Assembly (NCBI GenBank): GCA_013696945.1
Contig: JACCXQ010000239.1
Span: forward strand, 1-12,626
Reading direction: 5' to 3'
Length of the DNA stretch: 12,626 nt
Source: Chloroflexota bacterium
GTDB lineage: Bacteria > Chloroflexota > Limnocylindria > Limnocylindrales > CSP1-4
Shown here: one piece after another, positions 1-6,765 of the stretch
Numbering within the stretch: position 1 is the stretch's first letter
How the letters are laid out: every line of letters begins with the position of its first letter
Notes under the pieces: model-generated
Databases searched by the model: none
What the model saw: the letters and a program-made list of their open reading frames with translations, nothing else
Told to the model about the DNA's origin: nothing
Made by a program: the position numbers and the translations under genes

Positions 1-366
1 CTCGTCGGCGGGTTCCTGACGTTCTTCGGCGGCCGACTGTTCCAGAGCCCGTTCGCTACGGATACACCCGGCGGCATCAGCGGCGGGTTCACCATCACGG
101 GCGCGGTCATCCTGGTCATCGGCATCCTGCACCTGCTCTCGGGGATCTTCGTCTGGGCGCACCGCTCGTGGGCCCGGTACCTGGGCCTCGTCCTCGGAGC
201 TCTCGGTGTCCTCCTAGGGATCGCCGGCTTCCTGGGCGGCACCGGGCAAACGACCAGCCAGCAGTTCGGGCTGGTCACGGGTCTCGTCATCCTCGCCGCG
301 TACGCGCTCGTCCTGGTGGGGCTGATCATGGGCGGGAGGCACTTCCGGAAGGAGCGCATCCAGTAG
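1..366 (+). CDS. Small multi-pass membrane protein, 3' part
   Basis: Reading frame 1 is open from the first base to a TAG at 364-366, giving 121 residues with the N-terminus outside the window. Three hydrophobic segments are visible, roughly residues 30-53, 61-80 and 87-111 of the visible part. They are separated by a short basic loop (HRSWARY, 54-60) and a polar Gln/Thr-rich loop (81-88), and the protein ends in a basic tail (RHFRKERI). A segment of the form WAR-Y-LGLVLGALGVLLG after a polar loop is common in small four-helix membrane proteins of actinobacteria and Chloroflexota. I cannot name the family with confidence and no catalytic motif is seen. The next gene starts about 195 bp downstream, so co-transcription is uncertain. 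Confidence 0.8.
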   Translation, partial: LVGGFLTFFGGRLFQSPFATDTPGGISGGFTITGAVILVIGILHLLSGIFVWAHRSWARYLGLVLGALGVLLGIAGFLGGTGQTTSQQFGLVTGLVILAAYALVLVGLIMGGRHFRKERIQ

Positions 367-560
367 CCGGTGGACTCCGCGGTCGGAGCCCGGTGCCCTG
401 ATCCAGAACCTACCCGACGGATCGCGCGACCGGTCTTCTGGCGCGGCTGGGATGCTTGATGGGAAGATCGTCGCTCGCCACATCAGCCGCGACTGGGCGA
501 TGACCGGGGCGACGGTCGCGCCGCACCACGGCGGGATAACTCCGGTACTAGGTTCGCGCC
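367..560. other. Intergenic region upstream of the cyclase gene
   Basis: This 194-bp stretch separates the membrane-protein stop from the cyclase start. It holds a weak hairpin just after the stop (CTCCG-CGGT-CGGAG, about 374-387) with no T-tract, so it is not a convincing intrinsic terminator. A 43-codon ATG reading frame begins at 452 and runs into the cyclase gene, but it has no ribosome-binding site or recognisable sequence. The only other feature I see is the TANNNT element directly before 561, listed separately. Confidence 0.5.
549..554 (+). promoter_or_regulatory. Putative leaderless -10 box (TAGGTT) of the cyclase gene
   Basis: TAGGTT fits TANNNT and lies 6 nt before the ATG at 561, as expected if transcription starts at or next to the start codon. 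No Shine-Dalgarno sequence precedes this ATG or the in-frame ATGs at 627 and 645, so this element is the main argument for the 561 start. No clear -35 box is present. Confidence 0.45.
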
Positions 561-2174
561 ATGCCGGGGACCCGATGGGCTAAGCCCGTCCCCGCGTTGC
601 GTGCCCGGTCGACCGGAGCCACGCGGATGCGCAAGACTGTTGGTATGCGGCGGACCCCAAGATCGGAGCGCGTCCTTGCGACCGTGCTGTTTACGGACAT
701 CGTCCGATCCACGGAGCTGGCAGCGAGTCTTGGCGATCGCCGGTGGCGGGACCTCGTGGCCCTCCATCACCGTGTCATCCGGGCCCAGCTGAAGCGATTC
801 AGCGGCCAGGAGATCGACACCGCGGGCGACGGCTTCTTCGCCATCTTCGACCGCCCGGCTCAGGCGCTTCATTGCGCGGTCGCCATCGTCGGCGCACTTC
901 GCCCGCTCGGCCTCGAGGTGCGCGTAGGCCTGAACACCGGCGAGGTAGAGCACACCGGCAATACCGTCCGCGGCATCGCGGTACACATCGGGGCCAGGGT
1001 CATGGCTACCGGGGGGCCCAGTGAGATCATGGTCACCTCGACGGTGAAGGATCTCGTGAGCGGCTCCGACATCGGGTTCGTCGATCGGGGCATGTCGACA
1101 CTCAAGGGGATCGAAGGCGACTGGCGGCTCTACGCCGTCATCACGGAGCTCGTCCCATTGGGAGACGCGGCCGAGGCCGCCACTGCGCCGAAGCCCGGTC
1201 GACAGTCGCGTGCGCTCGTGATCCTCGGGTTGGCCGGCCTCGGTGTGGTGGTTGCCACCGCCGCGATCCTCGCGCCGCGGCTCCTCACCGGGCAGGTCGT
1301 GCCCGGAGAGAACACCGTCGGCCGTATCCCAGCGGGCGGGGACTCGTTCGACCTGGCCGTCCGGGTCGGAAAGGAGCCGGTAGGGCTGACGAGCGGCGCA
1401 GGCGCGCTGTGGGTCATCAACTTCGCCGACCAGACGCTGTCCGGGGTCGATCCGGTCGCCCGCGCGGTCATGGCGAATCCGGCGATCGGCGGCTCGCCGA
1501 GTGGCGTGACATACGGTGCCGGCGCCATCTGGGTGACGACGCACTTCGGACGGGCGGGCGGCGACCTCGGCTCCGTCGTCCGCTTCGATAGCCGCGCGAT
1601 CAGGGTCAGTACCATCCCGGTCGGCACTGGCGTGGAGGCGATCGCGTTCGGCGGAGGCTTCCTGTGGGTCGCCGACCGGATCCACGACGTCGTTCACAGG
1701 ATCGACCCGGACACGAACAGCGTCGCGTCCACAGGGATCGCCGTCGGGCGAGCGCCCGGCGCGATCGCGTTCGGGGCCGGTAGCGTGTGGGTCACGAGTA
1801 CCCTGGACGACACGGTCTGGCGGATCGATCCCGTGACGTCCGAGGTCGACGGCGTGATGGCTTTGCAGGCATCCCCGAGCGCCCTCGCGGCCAATGCGAC
1901 GGCGGTCTGGGTCACGAGCGAGACCGGGGACTCGGTCACTCGCCTCGATCCGGCAACGAACACCTTGGTGACCATCTTGCAAGATCTGGACGGCCCTCGC
2001 GGCGTCGCCGTCAGCGAAGACGCTGTGTGGGTGGCGGTCGGCGGCGAGGGCAAGCTGGTTCGGATCGACCCAGAGACCAACACCGTCGCTGCGAGCTACC
2101 AGGTAGACGGCGTCCCGGACGCGGTCCTGGCAGGACAGGACGGCGGCACGTGGGTTTCGGTGCGCGCGCCGTGA
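561..2174 (+). CDS. Membrane-anchored class III nucleotidyl cyclase-like protein with C-terminal beta-propeller
   Basis: The protein has 537 residues. Residues about 38-193 form a class III adenylate/guanylate cyclase homology domain: LFTDIVRST supplies the first metal Asp (D46), AGDGFF the second (D90), and VHIGAR the transition-state Arg (R146). One hydrophobic helix follows at about 217-239. The rest is six complete repeats of about 28 conserved residues (near 273, 313, 358, 399, 439 and 479), each with a hydrophobic-W-V strand and a later [RV][IFVL]D turn, plus a seventh partial repeat at 519-537. This matches a seven-bladed YVTN/NHL-like propeller, presumably outside the membrane. The usual adenine-selecting Lys position (four before D90) is Asp86, and the usual Asn (four before R146) is His142, so cyclic nucleotide specificity, or even activity, is open. 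The gene overlaps the downstream lipoprotein gene by 4 bp. The start is uncertain: 561 is favoured by a leaderless -10 box, while 627 and 645 are in-frame alternatives that also keep the whole domain. Confidence 0.85.
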   Translation: MPGTRWAKPVPALRARSTGATRMRKTVGMRRTPRSERVLATVLFTDIVRSTELAASLGDRRWRDLVALHHRVIRAQLKRFSGQEIDTAGDGFFAIFDRPAQALHCAVAIVGALRPLGLEVRVGLNTGEVEHTGNTVRGIAVHIGARVMATGGPSEIMVTSTVKDLVSGSDIGFVDRGMSTLKGIEGDWRLYAVITELVPLGDAAEAATAPKPGRQSRALVILGLAGLGVVVATAAILAPRLLTGQVVPGENTVGRIPAGGDSFDLAVRVGKEPVGLTSGAGALWVINFADQTLSGVDPVARAVMANPAIGGSPSGVTYGAGAIWVTTHFGRAGGDLGSVVRFDSRAIRVSTIPVGTGVEAIAFGGGFLWVADRIHDVVHRIDPDTNSVASTGIAVGRAPGAIAFGAGSVWVTSTLDDTVWRIDPVTSEVDGVMALQASPSALAANATAVWVTSETGDSVTRLDPATNTLVTILQDLDGPRGVAVSEDAVWVAVGGEGKLVRIDPETNTVAASYQVDGVPDAVLAGQDGGTWVSVRAP

Positions 2175-4090
2175 ACCGCCGATGGACCGCCTCGGTCGTG
2201 ACGGCATCGATCCTGGTGGCGTCATGCGGGTCGTCGCTGGACGCGGACCTCGCACGATCGCCCGCGCCTTCGATCGCCTCCGGTGGCACGCTCCGCCTCG
2301 CCGTCCCTCATGACGACCCCCCACCATCGGGCCTCGCGTCCTCGGACGAGGCGATCGCGAACAATGCCCTCGACCCTCACTTCTTCGGCTGGTACGACGC
2401 CTTCGAGCTGCTGCGCTGCTGCCTCACGCGGACCCTCGTCTCACACGTCGGCCGCACGACGGAAGCGGGTGGCACGGTACTCAGGCCGGATCTCGCGGAG
2501 TCGCTCCCTGAAGTCTCGCGCGACGCGCTCACATGGACGTTCCGGATCCGCCGCGGCATCCACTATGCTCCGCCCCTTGCGCACATCGAGGTGACCGCAC
2601 CCGATTTCGTCCGAGCGCTCCTCCGCGTCCTCCCCAGCCACGCACTGGAGCCGGGCGGATTCGCGGTCCTGACGCAGCTGGGTATCCGGGGCGTTCCCGA
2701 ATACGTGGCCGGCGAGGCGACGACCGTGTCCGGGCTCGAGATCCCCGATCCGTACACGCTGCGCATCCACCTGCTGCGTCCTGCTGGGGATCTGCCCGCC
2801 CGCTTCGCACTCTCGGACCTGAGCCCCATCCCGCCAAGCCCCGCGGACCCCACGGCGCCGCTCGGGGTGGCGACGGGCCATGACGACGACTACGGGCGCT
2901 TCCTGGTCGCGACCGGGCCGTACATGGTCGAGGGCGCCGACAGACTGGACTTCACGCTCCCCCCGGAGCAGCAGATGCCGGCTTCCGGCTACGTCCCCAG
3001 CCGGTCGCTCACCCTGGTTCGCAATCCGTCGTGGGACCCGGCGACCGACGACCTGCGACCGGCTTACGTCGATCGGATCGAGATCGCCATCGGGGGAACG
3101 CTCGAGGAAGCATCAGCGCTGATGGACGAGGGGCGCCTCGACTTCGTGTACAGCTCGGGCGCGCCGCCGCAGTCGCCGCCCGAGCAGATCGCGCGATATC
3201 GAGCCGATCCAGGACTCGGCCAGGTCCATCCCGACTCGCGCGACATCATCCGCTACATCGAGATGAATCTCGCTCTTCCGCCGTTCGACGACATCCAGGT
3301 TCGGAAGGCGCTCAACCTGGTGATCGACAAGGCCCTCATCCTCGGCGGTGCGGGCGGACCGCAGGCCGGGGAGCTCGCTGGCCACCTCGTCCTCGACAGC
3401 CTGGAGGACAACCTCCTGCTGTCGTATGACCCGTACCGCACCCCCGAGTCGCGCGGTGACCCGGAGGCCGCTCGGGCCGAGATGCGACTCTCGCAGTACG
3501 ACACGGACGGCGACGGCCGATGCGACGATCCCGCCTGCGCGAACGTAGGCATGCTCACCTTCCGCCTGTCTGATGAGCAGGCTGACGTGGTTGTCGCGGG
3601 GCTCGCGGAGTTGGGCATCACGGCGAGCATCGAGGGCACGTTCCCGCCGGCGGACGTGATCGGCCCGTTCCACGACCCTGAGCAACGGTTCGGACTGCTG
3701 GCGGGTGGTCCATGGGCGAAGGACACGCTGAACGCGGCGCACTACTTCAGACCGGTCTTCGACAGCAGGTGGTCGATGTCAGACGACGTGACGAGCGGCA
3801 ACATGGTCGGCGCGAGTCAGGAGCGGCTAGCGAGGTGGGGTTATCAGCCGATCGACCTGCCGAACGTCGACGACCGCATCGATGCCTGCGTCGCGTCGGT
3901 CGATCGCCTAACGCAGATCCGATGCTGGGCCAACCTCGATCAGTACCTGATGGAGAACGTGGTGCCGTGGGTCCCGCTTTTCTTCGAGAGCTACACCCGA
4001 ACGGTCTCGAACCGGGTCGTGCACTACTCGTTCGACCAGTTCGCCGCCCAGCCTGCGCTCGACCAGATCAGCCTCGACCCTGCGGACTGA
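2171..4090 (+). CDS. ABC-type solute-binding lipoprotein, SBP_bac_5 (oligopeptide-type) family
   Basis: I place the start at GTG 2171, which overlaps the upstream TGA (GTGA). It gives a short basic N-terminus, a hydrophobic stretch and the lipobox VASC with the lipidated Cys at residue 19. The open frame extends further upstream, but that part would lie antiparallel in meaning to the cyclase frame and would hide the signal. The mature protein (639 residues in all) has the family layout: GGTLRLAV near 38, a TW-F-IR-GI strand near 121-130, GPYMVE near 249, LVRNPSWDP near 282-290, and the FDDIQVRKALNLVIDK helix region at 372-387. Family members bind peptides or other solutes outside the membrane and usually deliver them to a permease/ATPase. 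None is encoded here. Residues 444-453 contain DTDGDG followed by Asp, an EF-hand-like calcium loop next to a Cys451/Cys456 pair. The partner is probably the upstream cyclase-propeller protein (inference). Confidence 0.88.
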   Translation: MNRRWTASVVTASILVASCGSSLDADLARSPAPSIASGGTLRLAVPHDDPPPSGLASSDEAIANNALDPHFFGWYDAFELLRCCLTRTLVSHVGRTTEAGGTVLRPDLAESLPEVSRDALTWTFRIRRGIHYAPPLAHIEVTAPDFVRALLRVLPSHALEPGGFAVLTQLGIRGVPEYVAGEATTVSGLEIPDPYTLRIHLLRPAGDLPARFALSDLSPIPPSPADPTAPLGVATGHDDDYGRFLVATGPYMVEGADRLDFTLPPEQQMPASGYVPSRSLTLVRNPSWDPATDDLRPAYVDRIEIAIGGTLEEASALMDEGRLDFVYSSGAPPQSPPEQIARYRADPGLGQVHPDSRDIIRYIEMNLALPPFDDIQVRKALNLVIDKALILGGAGGPQAGELAGHLVLDSLEDNLLLSYDPYRTPESRGDPEAARAEMRLSQYDTDGDGRCDDPACANVGMLTFRLSDEQADVVVAGLAELGITASIEGTFPPADVIGPFHDPEQRFGLLAGGPWAKDTLNAAHYFRPVFDSRWSMSDDVTSGNMVGASQERLARWGYQPIDLPNVDDRIDACVASVDRLTQIRCWANLDQYLMENVVPWVPLFFESYTRTVSNRVVHYSFDQFAAQPALDQISLDPAD

Positions 4091-4138
4091 CGCCTCGGCA
4101 AGTGGCGGGCTTCCGACGAATACGACGCGCGCCTACCC

Positions 4139-5629
4139 CTAGCAGCTCTCGGGCTTCTTCTCCTTCCTGGGCGCCCGCTTGAGCTGCCCTGACCGATCGG
4201 GCGCTTCGAACTCGGACCAGGGGTCGTAGTCGGGGTCGAGCGCCTCCTGCGGCGGACGATCGCCTTCTGGAACGTGCTGGAGGTTGACCCGGATACGCGT
4301 CCAGGTGGTGGAGCGCCCGCGCATGCTGTCGACGAGGACATCGGCCGGCTCGAGACTGCCGGCGGCGGCCGGCCAACGGCCCTTCCAGCGTTCGAGGCCA
4401 GCGAGCGCGTCATCCTTCTTCGCGGAGCGTGCGATCTCGATGACCGGGATCGAAGTGCGCCGGCGTCCGGTCGGTGTCGGCCTGGTGCCCGACCAGGAAC
4501 GTCGCTCCCAGGGTGCCGGCCCCCGTATGCCGGCCTCCGGGTCGCCCTCCTTGACCGCACTCCGCCGCTCCGCCGCGACCTCCGGTGGCGGTCCGCCGTC
4601 CACACCGCGCCCCTGGTAGTCGGGGTCCGCGCGCCGCTTCCGTGACGGCATGACGCGCGGCGGCTCCCCCGCCTGCTTCGCATAGTGCGGCGGCCACGGG
4701 GCGTCTCCCAGACCCTCGCGTTCGTGTCGTTCCGAGAGTTCGAGGAGCGCGTCGAGTGAACCGACGGCCTCGTCGATCCCGGCTCCCGGGTCGCCGTTGC
4801 GTTCGTAGAGCGCCGGCACGGTGGCGATGGTGAAGTCGGCGGCCTCGACGGACGGCACGTCATCCCACGCGAGAGGCATCGAGACCCGCGCATCCGGCAA
4901 GGGGCGGACCGAGTAGACGGACGCGACCGTGCGGTCCTTGGCGTTCTGGTTGTAATCGAGGAAGACGCCGTGCCGCTCCTCCTTCCACCATTTGCTCGTG
5001 GCGATCGCCGGCGCGCGTCGCTCGACCTCGCGTGCGAGCGCCAGGGCCGCGCGACGGACCTCCGGGAACGTCCAGCGGCGCTGGATCCGAACATTCACAT
5101 GGATGCCGCGCGAGCCGGACGTCTTGGGCCACCCGACCAGCCCGTGATCGGCGAGCACGTCACGCGCGACGAGCGCCACCTGTCGCACGTCGTCCCACGC
5201 CACGCCCGGTACAGGGTCCAGATCGACGCGAAGCTCGTCGGGATGATCGAGGTCATCCGCGCGGACCGGGTGCGGGTTCAGGTCGATGCAGCCGAGGTTG
5301 ACGATCCACGCCAGCTGGGCTGGCTCGCGGATGACGATCTCGTGAGCCGTGCGCCCGGAGGGGAACGAGAGCTCGACGGTCTCGATCCAGTCAGGACGGT
5401 TGTCCGGGGCGCGCTTCTGGAAGAACGCCTCGCCGCCGGCACCGTTGACGAATCGCTTGAGCGCCATGGGCCGCCCCTCGACGCCGCGCACGGCTCCGTC
5501 GGCCACCGCCAGGTAGTAGCGGACCAGGTCGAGCTTGGTGAAGCCGGGACCGGGGAAGAACACCTTGTCCGGATTGGTGATCGTGACCTCGCGCGCGCCG
5601 ACGGCGAGGACCTCGGTCTTGCGTGCCAC
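4139..5629 (-). CDS. Stand-alone LigD-type DNA primase-polymerase
   Basis: The 496-residue product carries the polymerase domain of the archaeo-eukaryotic primase superfamily found in bacterial NHEJ LigD. Visible landmarks are ITNPDKVFFP (17-26), the metal-binding DLDP motif (D136 and D138), the nucleotide-binding SGSRGIH motif (171-177) and the third acidic motif VFLDYNQN (D225). No ATP-dependent ligase or nuclease domain is attached. After about residue 318 comes a charged, Pro/Arg-rich linker (to about 393), then a conserved-looking C-terminal module including ALAGLERW (408-415) and VDSMRGRSTTWTRIRVNL (433-450), and a basic tail. The family adds NTPs or dNTPs at broken DNA ends, usually together with Ku and a ligase; neither is in the window. 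The GTG start at 5629 has a good Shine-Dalgarno sequence, GGAGG, 6 nt upstream. The gene follows the pyrophosphatase stop by 12 nt, so the two are probably co-transcribed. Confidence 0.9.
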   Translation of the reverse strand: MARKTEVLAVGAREVTITNPDKVFFPGPGFTKLDLVRYYLAVADGAVRGVEGRPMALKRFVNGAGGEAFFQKRAPDNRPDWIETVELSFPSGRTAHEIVIREPAQLAWIVNLGCIDLNPHPVRADDLDHPDELRVDLDPVPGVAWDDVRQVALVARDVLADHGLVGWPKTSGSRGIHVNVRIQRRWTFPEVRRAALALAREVERRAPAIATSKWWKEERHGVFLDYNQNAKDRTVASVYSVRPLPDARVSMPLAWDDVPSVEAADFTIATVPALYERNGDPGAGIDEAVGSLDALLELSERHEREGLGDAPWPPHYAKQAGEPPRVMPSRKRRADPDYQGRGVDGGPPPEVAAERRSAVKEGDPEAGIRGPAPWERRSWSGTRPTPTGRRRTSIPVIEIARSAKKDDALAGLERWKGRWPAAAGSLEPADVLVDSMRGRSTTWTRIRVNLQHVPEGDRPPQEALDPDYDPWSEFEAPDRSGQLKRAPRKEKKPESC

Positions 5630-5635
5630 CGACCG

Positions 5636-5640
5636 CCTCC
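5636..5640 (-). promoter_or_regulatory. Shine-Dalgarno sequence (GGAGG) of the LigD-type polymerase gene
   Basis: Read on the minus strand, GGAGG ends 6 nt before the GTG at 5629. It fixes that start and lies between the pyrophosphatase stop and the polymerase start. The internal operon gene thus uses an SD signal while the first gene of the operon has none. Confidence 0.65.
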
Positions 5641-5641
5641 C

Positions 5642-6178
5642 TCAGACCTGCGCCGAGCCCGGCGGGTGTCCCTCACGGCCGAAACGCGCGCGGTCGTCGA
5701 CGAGCACCGTCCGCGCCCGGTCTCGATCGCGCCAGCCGCGGACCTCGACGCGCTTGTCCTCGAGGATCTTGTAGGTCTCGAAGAAGTGCTCGATCTCGCG
5801 CAGCTTGTGTGGTGAGACGGTCGCCAGGTCCTCGACGTGCTCGTAGAGCGGGTCGGCGATGGCCACGCAGAGGACCTTGAAGTCCTCGCCCTTCTCGTCG
5901 CGCATCTCCAGGCCGCCGACCGGCCGTGCCCAGACGCGACAGCCCGGGAACGTGGGCTCGTCGAGCAGGAGCATCGCGTCGGTATGGTCGCCGTCCTCGG
6001 CGCGCGTCGCGTCAACGAAGCCATAGTCGAAGTTGTAGTAGACGGCCGACGACAGGACCCGGTCCAGGCGGATGACGCCCGCCCGCTCGTCGTACTCGTA
6101 CTTGTTGCGGCTGCCGCCGGGGATCTCGACGACGACCTCGATGATGTCGGGATACGCCGCGTGCGGGTCACGTGCCAT
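5642..6178 (-). CDS. ppa: Inorganic pyrophosphatase, family I
   Basis: This soluble enzyme (178 residues, the normal bacterial length) hydrolyses pyrophosphate to phosphate. Visible family residues are NKYEYD (K26), the LDRVLSS strand (R40), YNFDYGF (about 48-54), the acidic motif with D62, D64 and D67, the RDEKGED segment (D94 and D99, matching the catalytic and metal Asp pair), and HFFETYKILE (Y136, K137) followed by VEVRGW. The usual D-G-D-P-L-D signature reads DGDHTD here: all three Asp are kept, but Pro-Leu is replaced by His-Thr. The gene starts at ATG 6178 with no SD; TAGACT lies 7 nt upstream, suggesting a leaderless transcript. It is the first gene of a probable operon with the LigD-type polymerase and is divergent from the nitroreductase. 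Confidence 0.95.
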   Translation of the reverse strand: MARDPHAAYPDIIEVVVEIPGGSRNKYEYDERAGVIRLDRVLSSAVYYNFDYGFVDATRAEDGDHTDAMLLLDEPTFPGCRVWARPVGGLEMRDEKGEDFKVLCVAIADPLYEHVEDLATVSPHKLREIEHFFETYKILEDKRVEVRGWRDRDRARTVLVDDRARFGREGHPPGSAQV

Positions 6179-6184
6179 GCCGGT

Positions 6185-6210
6185 GAGTCTAGGGTCGCGC
6201 CGCTAGACTC
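6185..6210. promoter_or_regulatory. Divergent leaderless promoter pair in a perfect inverted repeat
   Basis: GAGTCTAG at 6185-6192 and CTAGACTC at 6203-6210 are exact reverse complements around a 10-nt spacer. Each arm supplies TAGACT on its own strand: 6204-6209 for the + strand nitroreductase and 6191-6186 for the - strand pyrophosphatase. In both directions exactly 7 nt separate the box from the ATG. Neither side shows a recognisable -35 box. The repeat may simply be two mirrored -10 boxes, or it may also bind a dimeric regulator controlling both genes. Confidence 0.6.
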
Positions 6211-6216
6211 GAGGGG

Positions 6217-6735
6217 ATGGACACGCTCGACGCCATCCGGACGCACCGGGCGGTCCGCCGCTTCCGGGCCGATCCGCTGCCGGATGAGGACGTCCAGCGC
6301 ATCGTCGACGCCGGCCGCCGATCGGGCTCTTCGAAGAACACCCAGCGCTGGGCATTCATCGTCGTGCGCGATCGCGAGACCCTCCGGCGGCTGGCCGAGG
6401 TCGGCGACTTTGCCGGCCATCTCGCTGGCGCCGCCCTGGGCATCGCCCTCGTCACGCCGAAGCCGGGCCCCGGCGACCCGCACTCGATCATGTGGGATCT
6501 CGGGCGTTGCGCGCAGAACATGACGCTCGCCGCCTGGTCGCTGGGCATCGGCTCGGTGCCGGCGACGGTCTACCACCCAGAGTTCGCGCAGGGGATCCTG
6601 GGCTACCCGGACGACCGGTGGTGCGAGTACATCCTCAGCTTCGGCTATCCCGCCGATCCGACCGACATGACGCGACCGCCGAAGTCGGGCGGCCGCCGGG
6701 CGCTGGAAGACGTCGTCCATCAGGAGCGCTGGTAG
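6217..6735 (+). CDS. Nitroreductase family FMN-dependent oxidoreductase
   Basis: The 172-residue product has the nitroreductase fold signatures: an N-terminal RTHRAVRRF segment (8-16) that contacts the FMN phosphate, a SGSSKNTQRWAFIVV segment (36-50) in the place of the usual S-N-Q-PW loop, and a WSLGIGSVPAT segment (107-117) followed by a GYP turn. The C-terminal GRRALEDVVHQERW also fits the family. Members are usually dimers reducing nitroaromatics, quinones or other substrates with NAD(P)H; some are dehydrogenases, so the substrate is unknown. The start at ATG 6217 is supported by TAGACT 7 nt upstream. A GAGGGG touches the ATG but is too close to act as a normal SD. The gene is convergent with the methyltransferase gene, with about 30 bp between their ends. 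Confidence 0.9.
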   Translation: MDTLDAIRTHRAVRRFRADPLPDEDVQRIVDAGRRSGSSKNTQRWAFIVVRDRETLRRLAEVGDFAGHLAGAALGIALVTPKPGPGDPHSIMWDLGRCAQNMTLAAWSLGIGSVPATVYHPEFAQGILGYPDDRWCEYILSFGYPADPTDMTRPPKSGGRRALEDVVHQERW

Positions 6736-6765
6736 CATCCTACCGCAGGGCCTTTCCCGGCGCCG

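Noticed and set aside
452..583. 43-codon open frame before the cyclase gene
   Set aside because: No ribosome-binding site or leaderless promoter precedes it, it has no recognisable sequence, and it overlaps the cyclase start.
1787..2170. Upstream extension of the solute-binding protein frame
   Set aside because: It overlaps the propeller coding region, is low-complexity Gly/Arg-rich, and would bury the lipoprotein signal that starts cleanly at GTG 2171.
483..2327. 614-codon minus-strand open frame opposite the cyclase gene
   Set aside because: It is antisense to a well-supported cyclase-propeller gene, its translation is Arg/Asp-rich without recognisable motifs, and long shadow frames are expected at this GC content.
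4091..4138. Terminator between the convergent lipoprotein and polymerase genes
   Set aside because: I found no stem-loop with a T-tract in these 48 bp.
4410..4697. Possible frameshift within the polymerase linker
   Set aside because: An alternative frame gives a plausible-looking peptide, but the main frame is open throughout and resumes a conserved-looking C-terminal module, so a frameshift is not needed. Alignment to homologues would settle it.
5278..6738. 486-codon minus-strand open frame across pyrophosphatase and nitroreductase
   Set aside because: It is a shadow: it runs antisense to the nitroreductase and out of frame with pyrophosphatase and polymerase, both of which have full family motifs.
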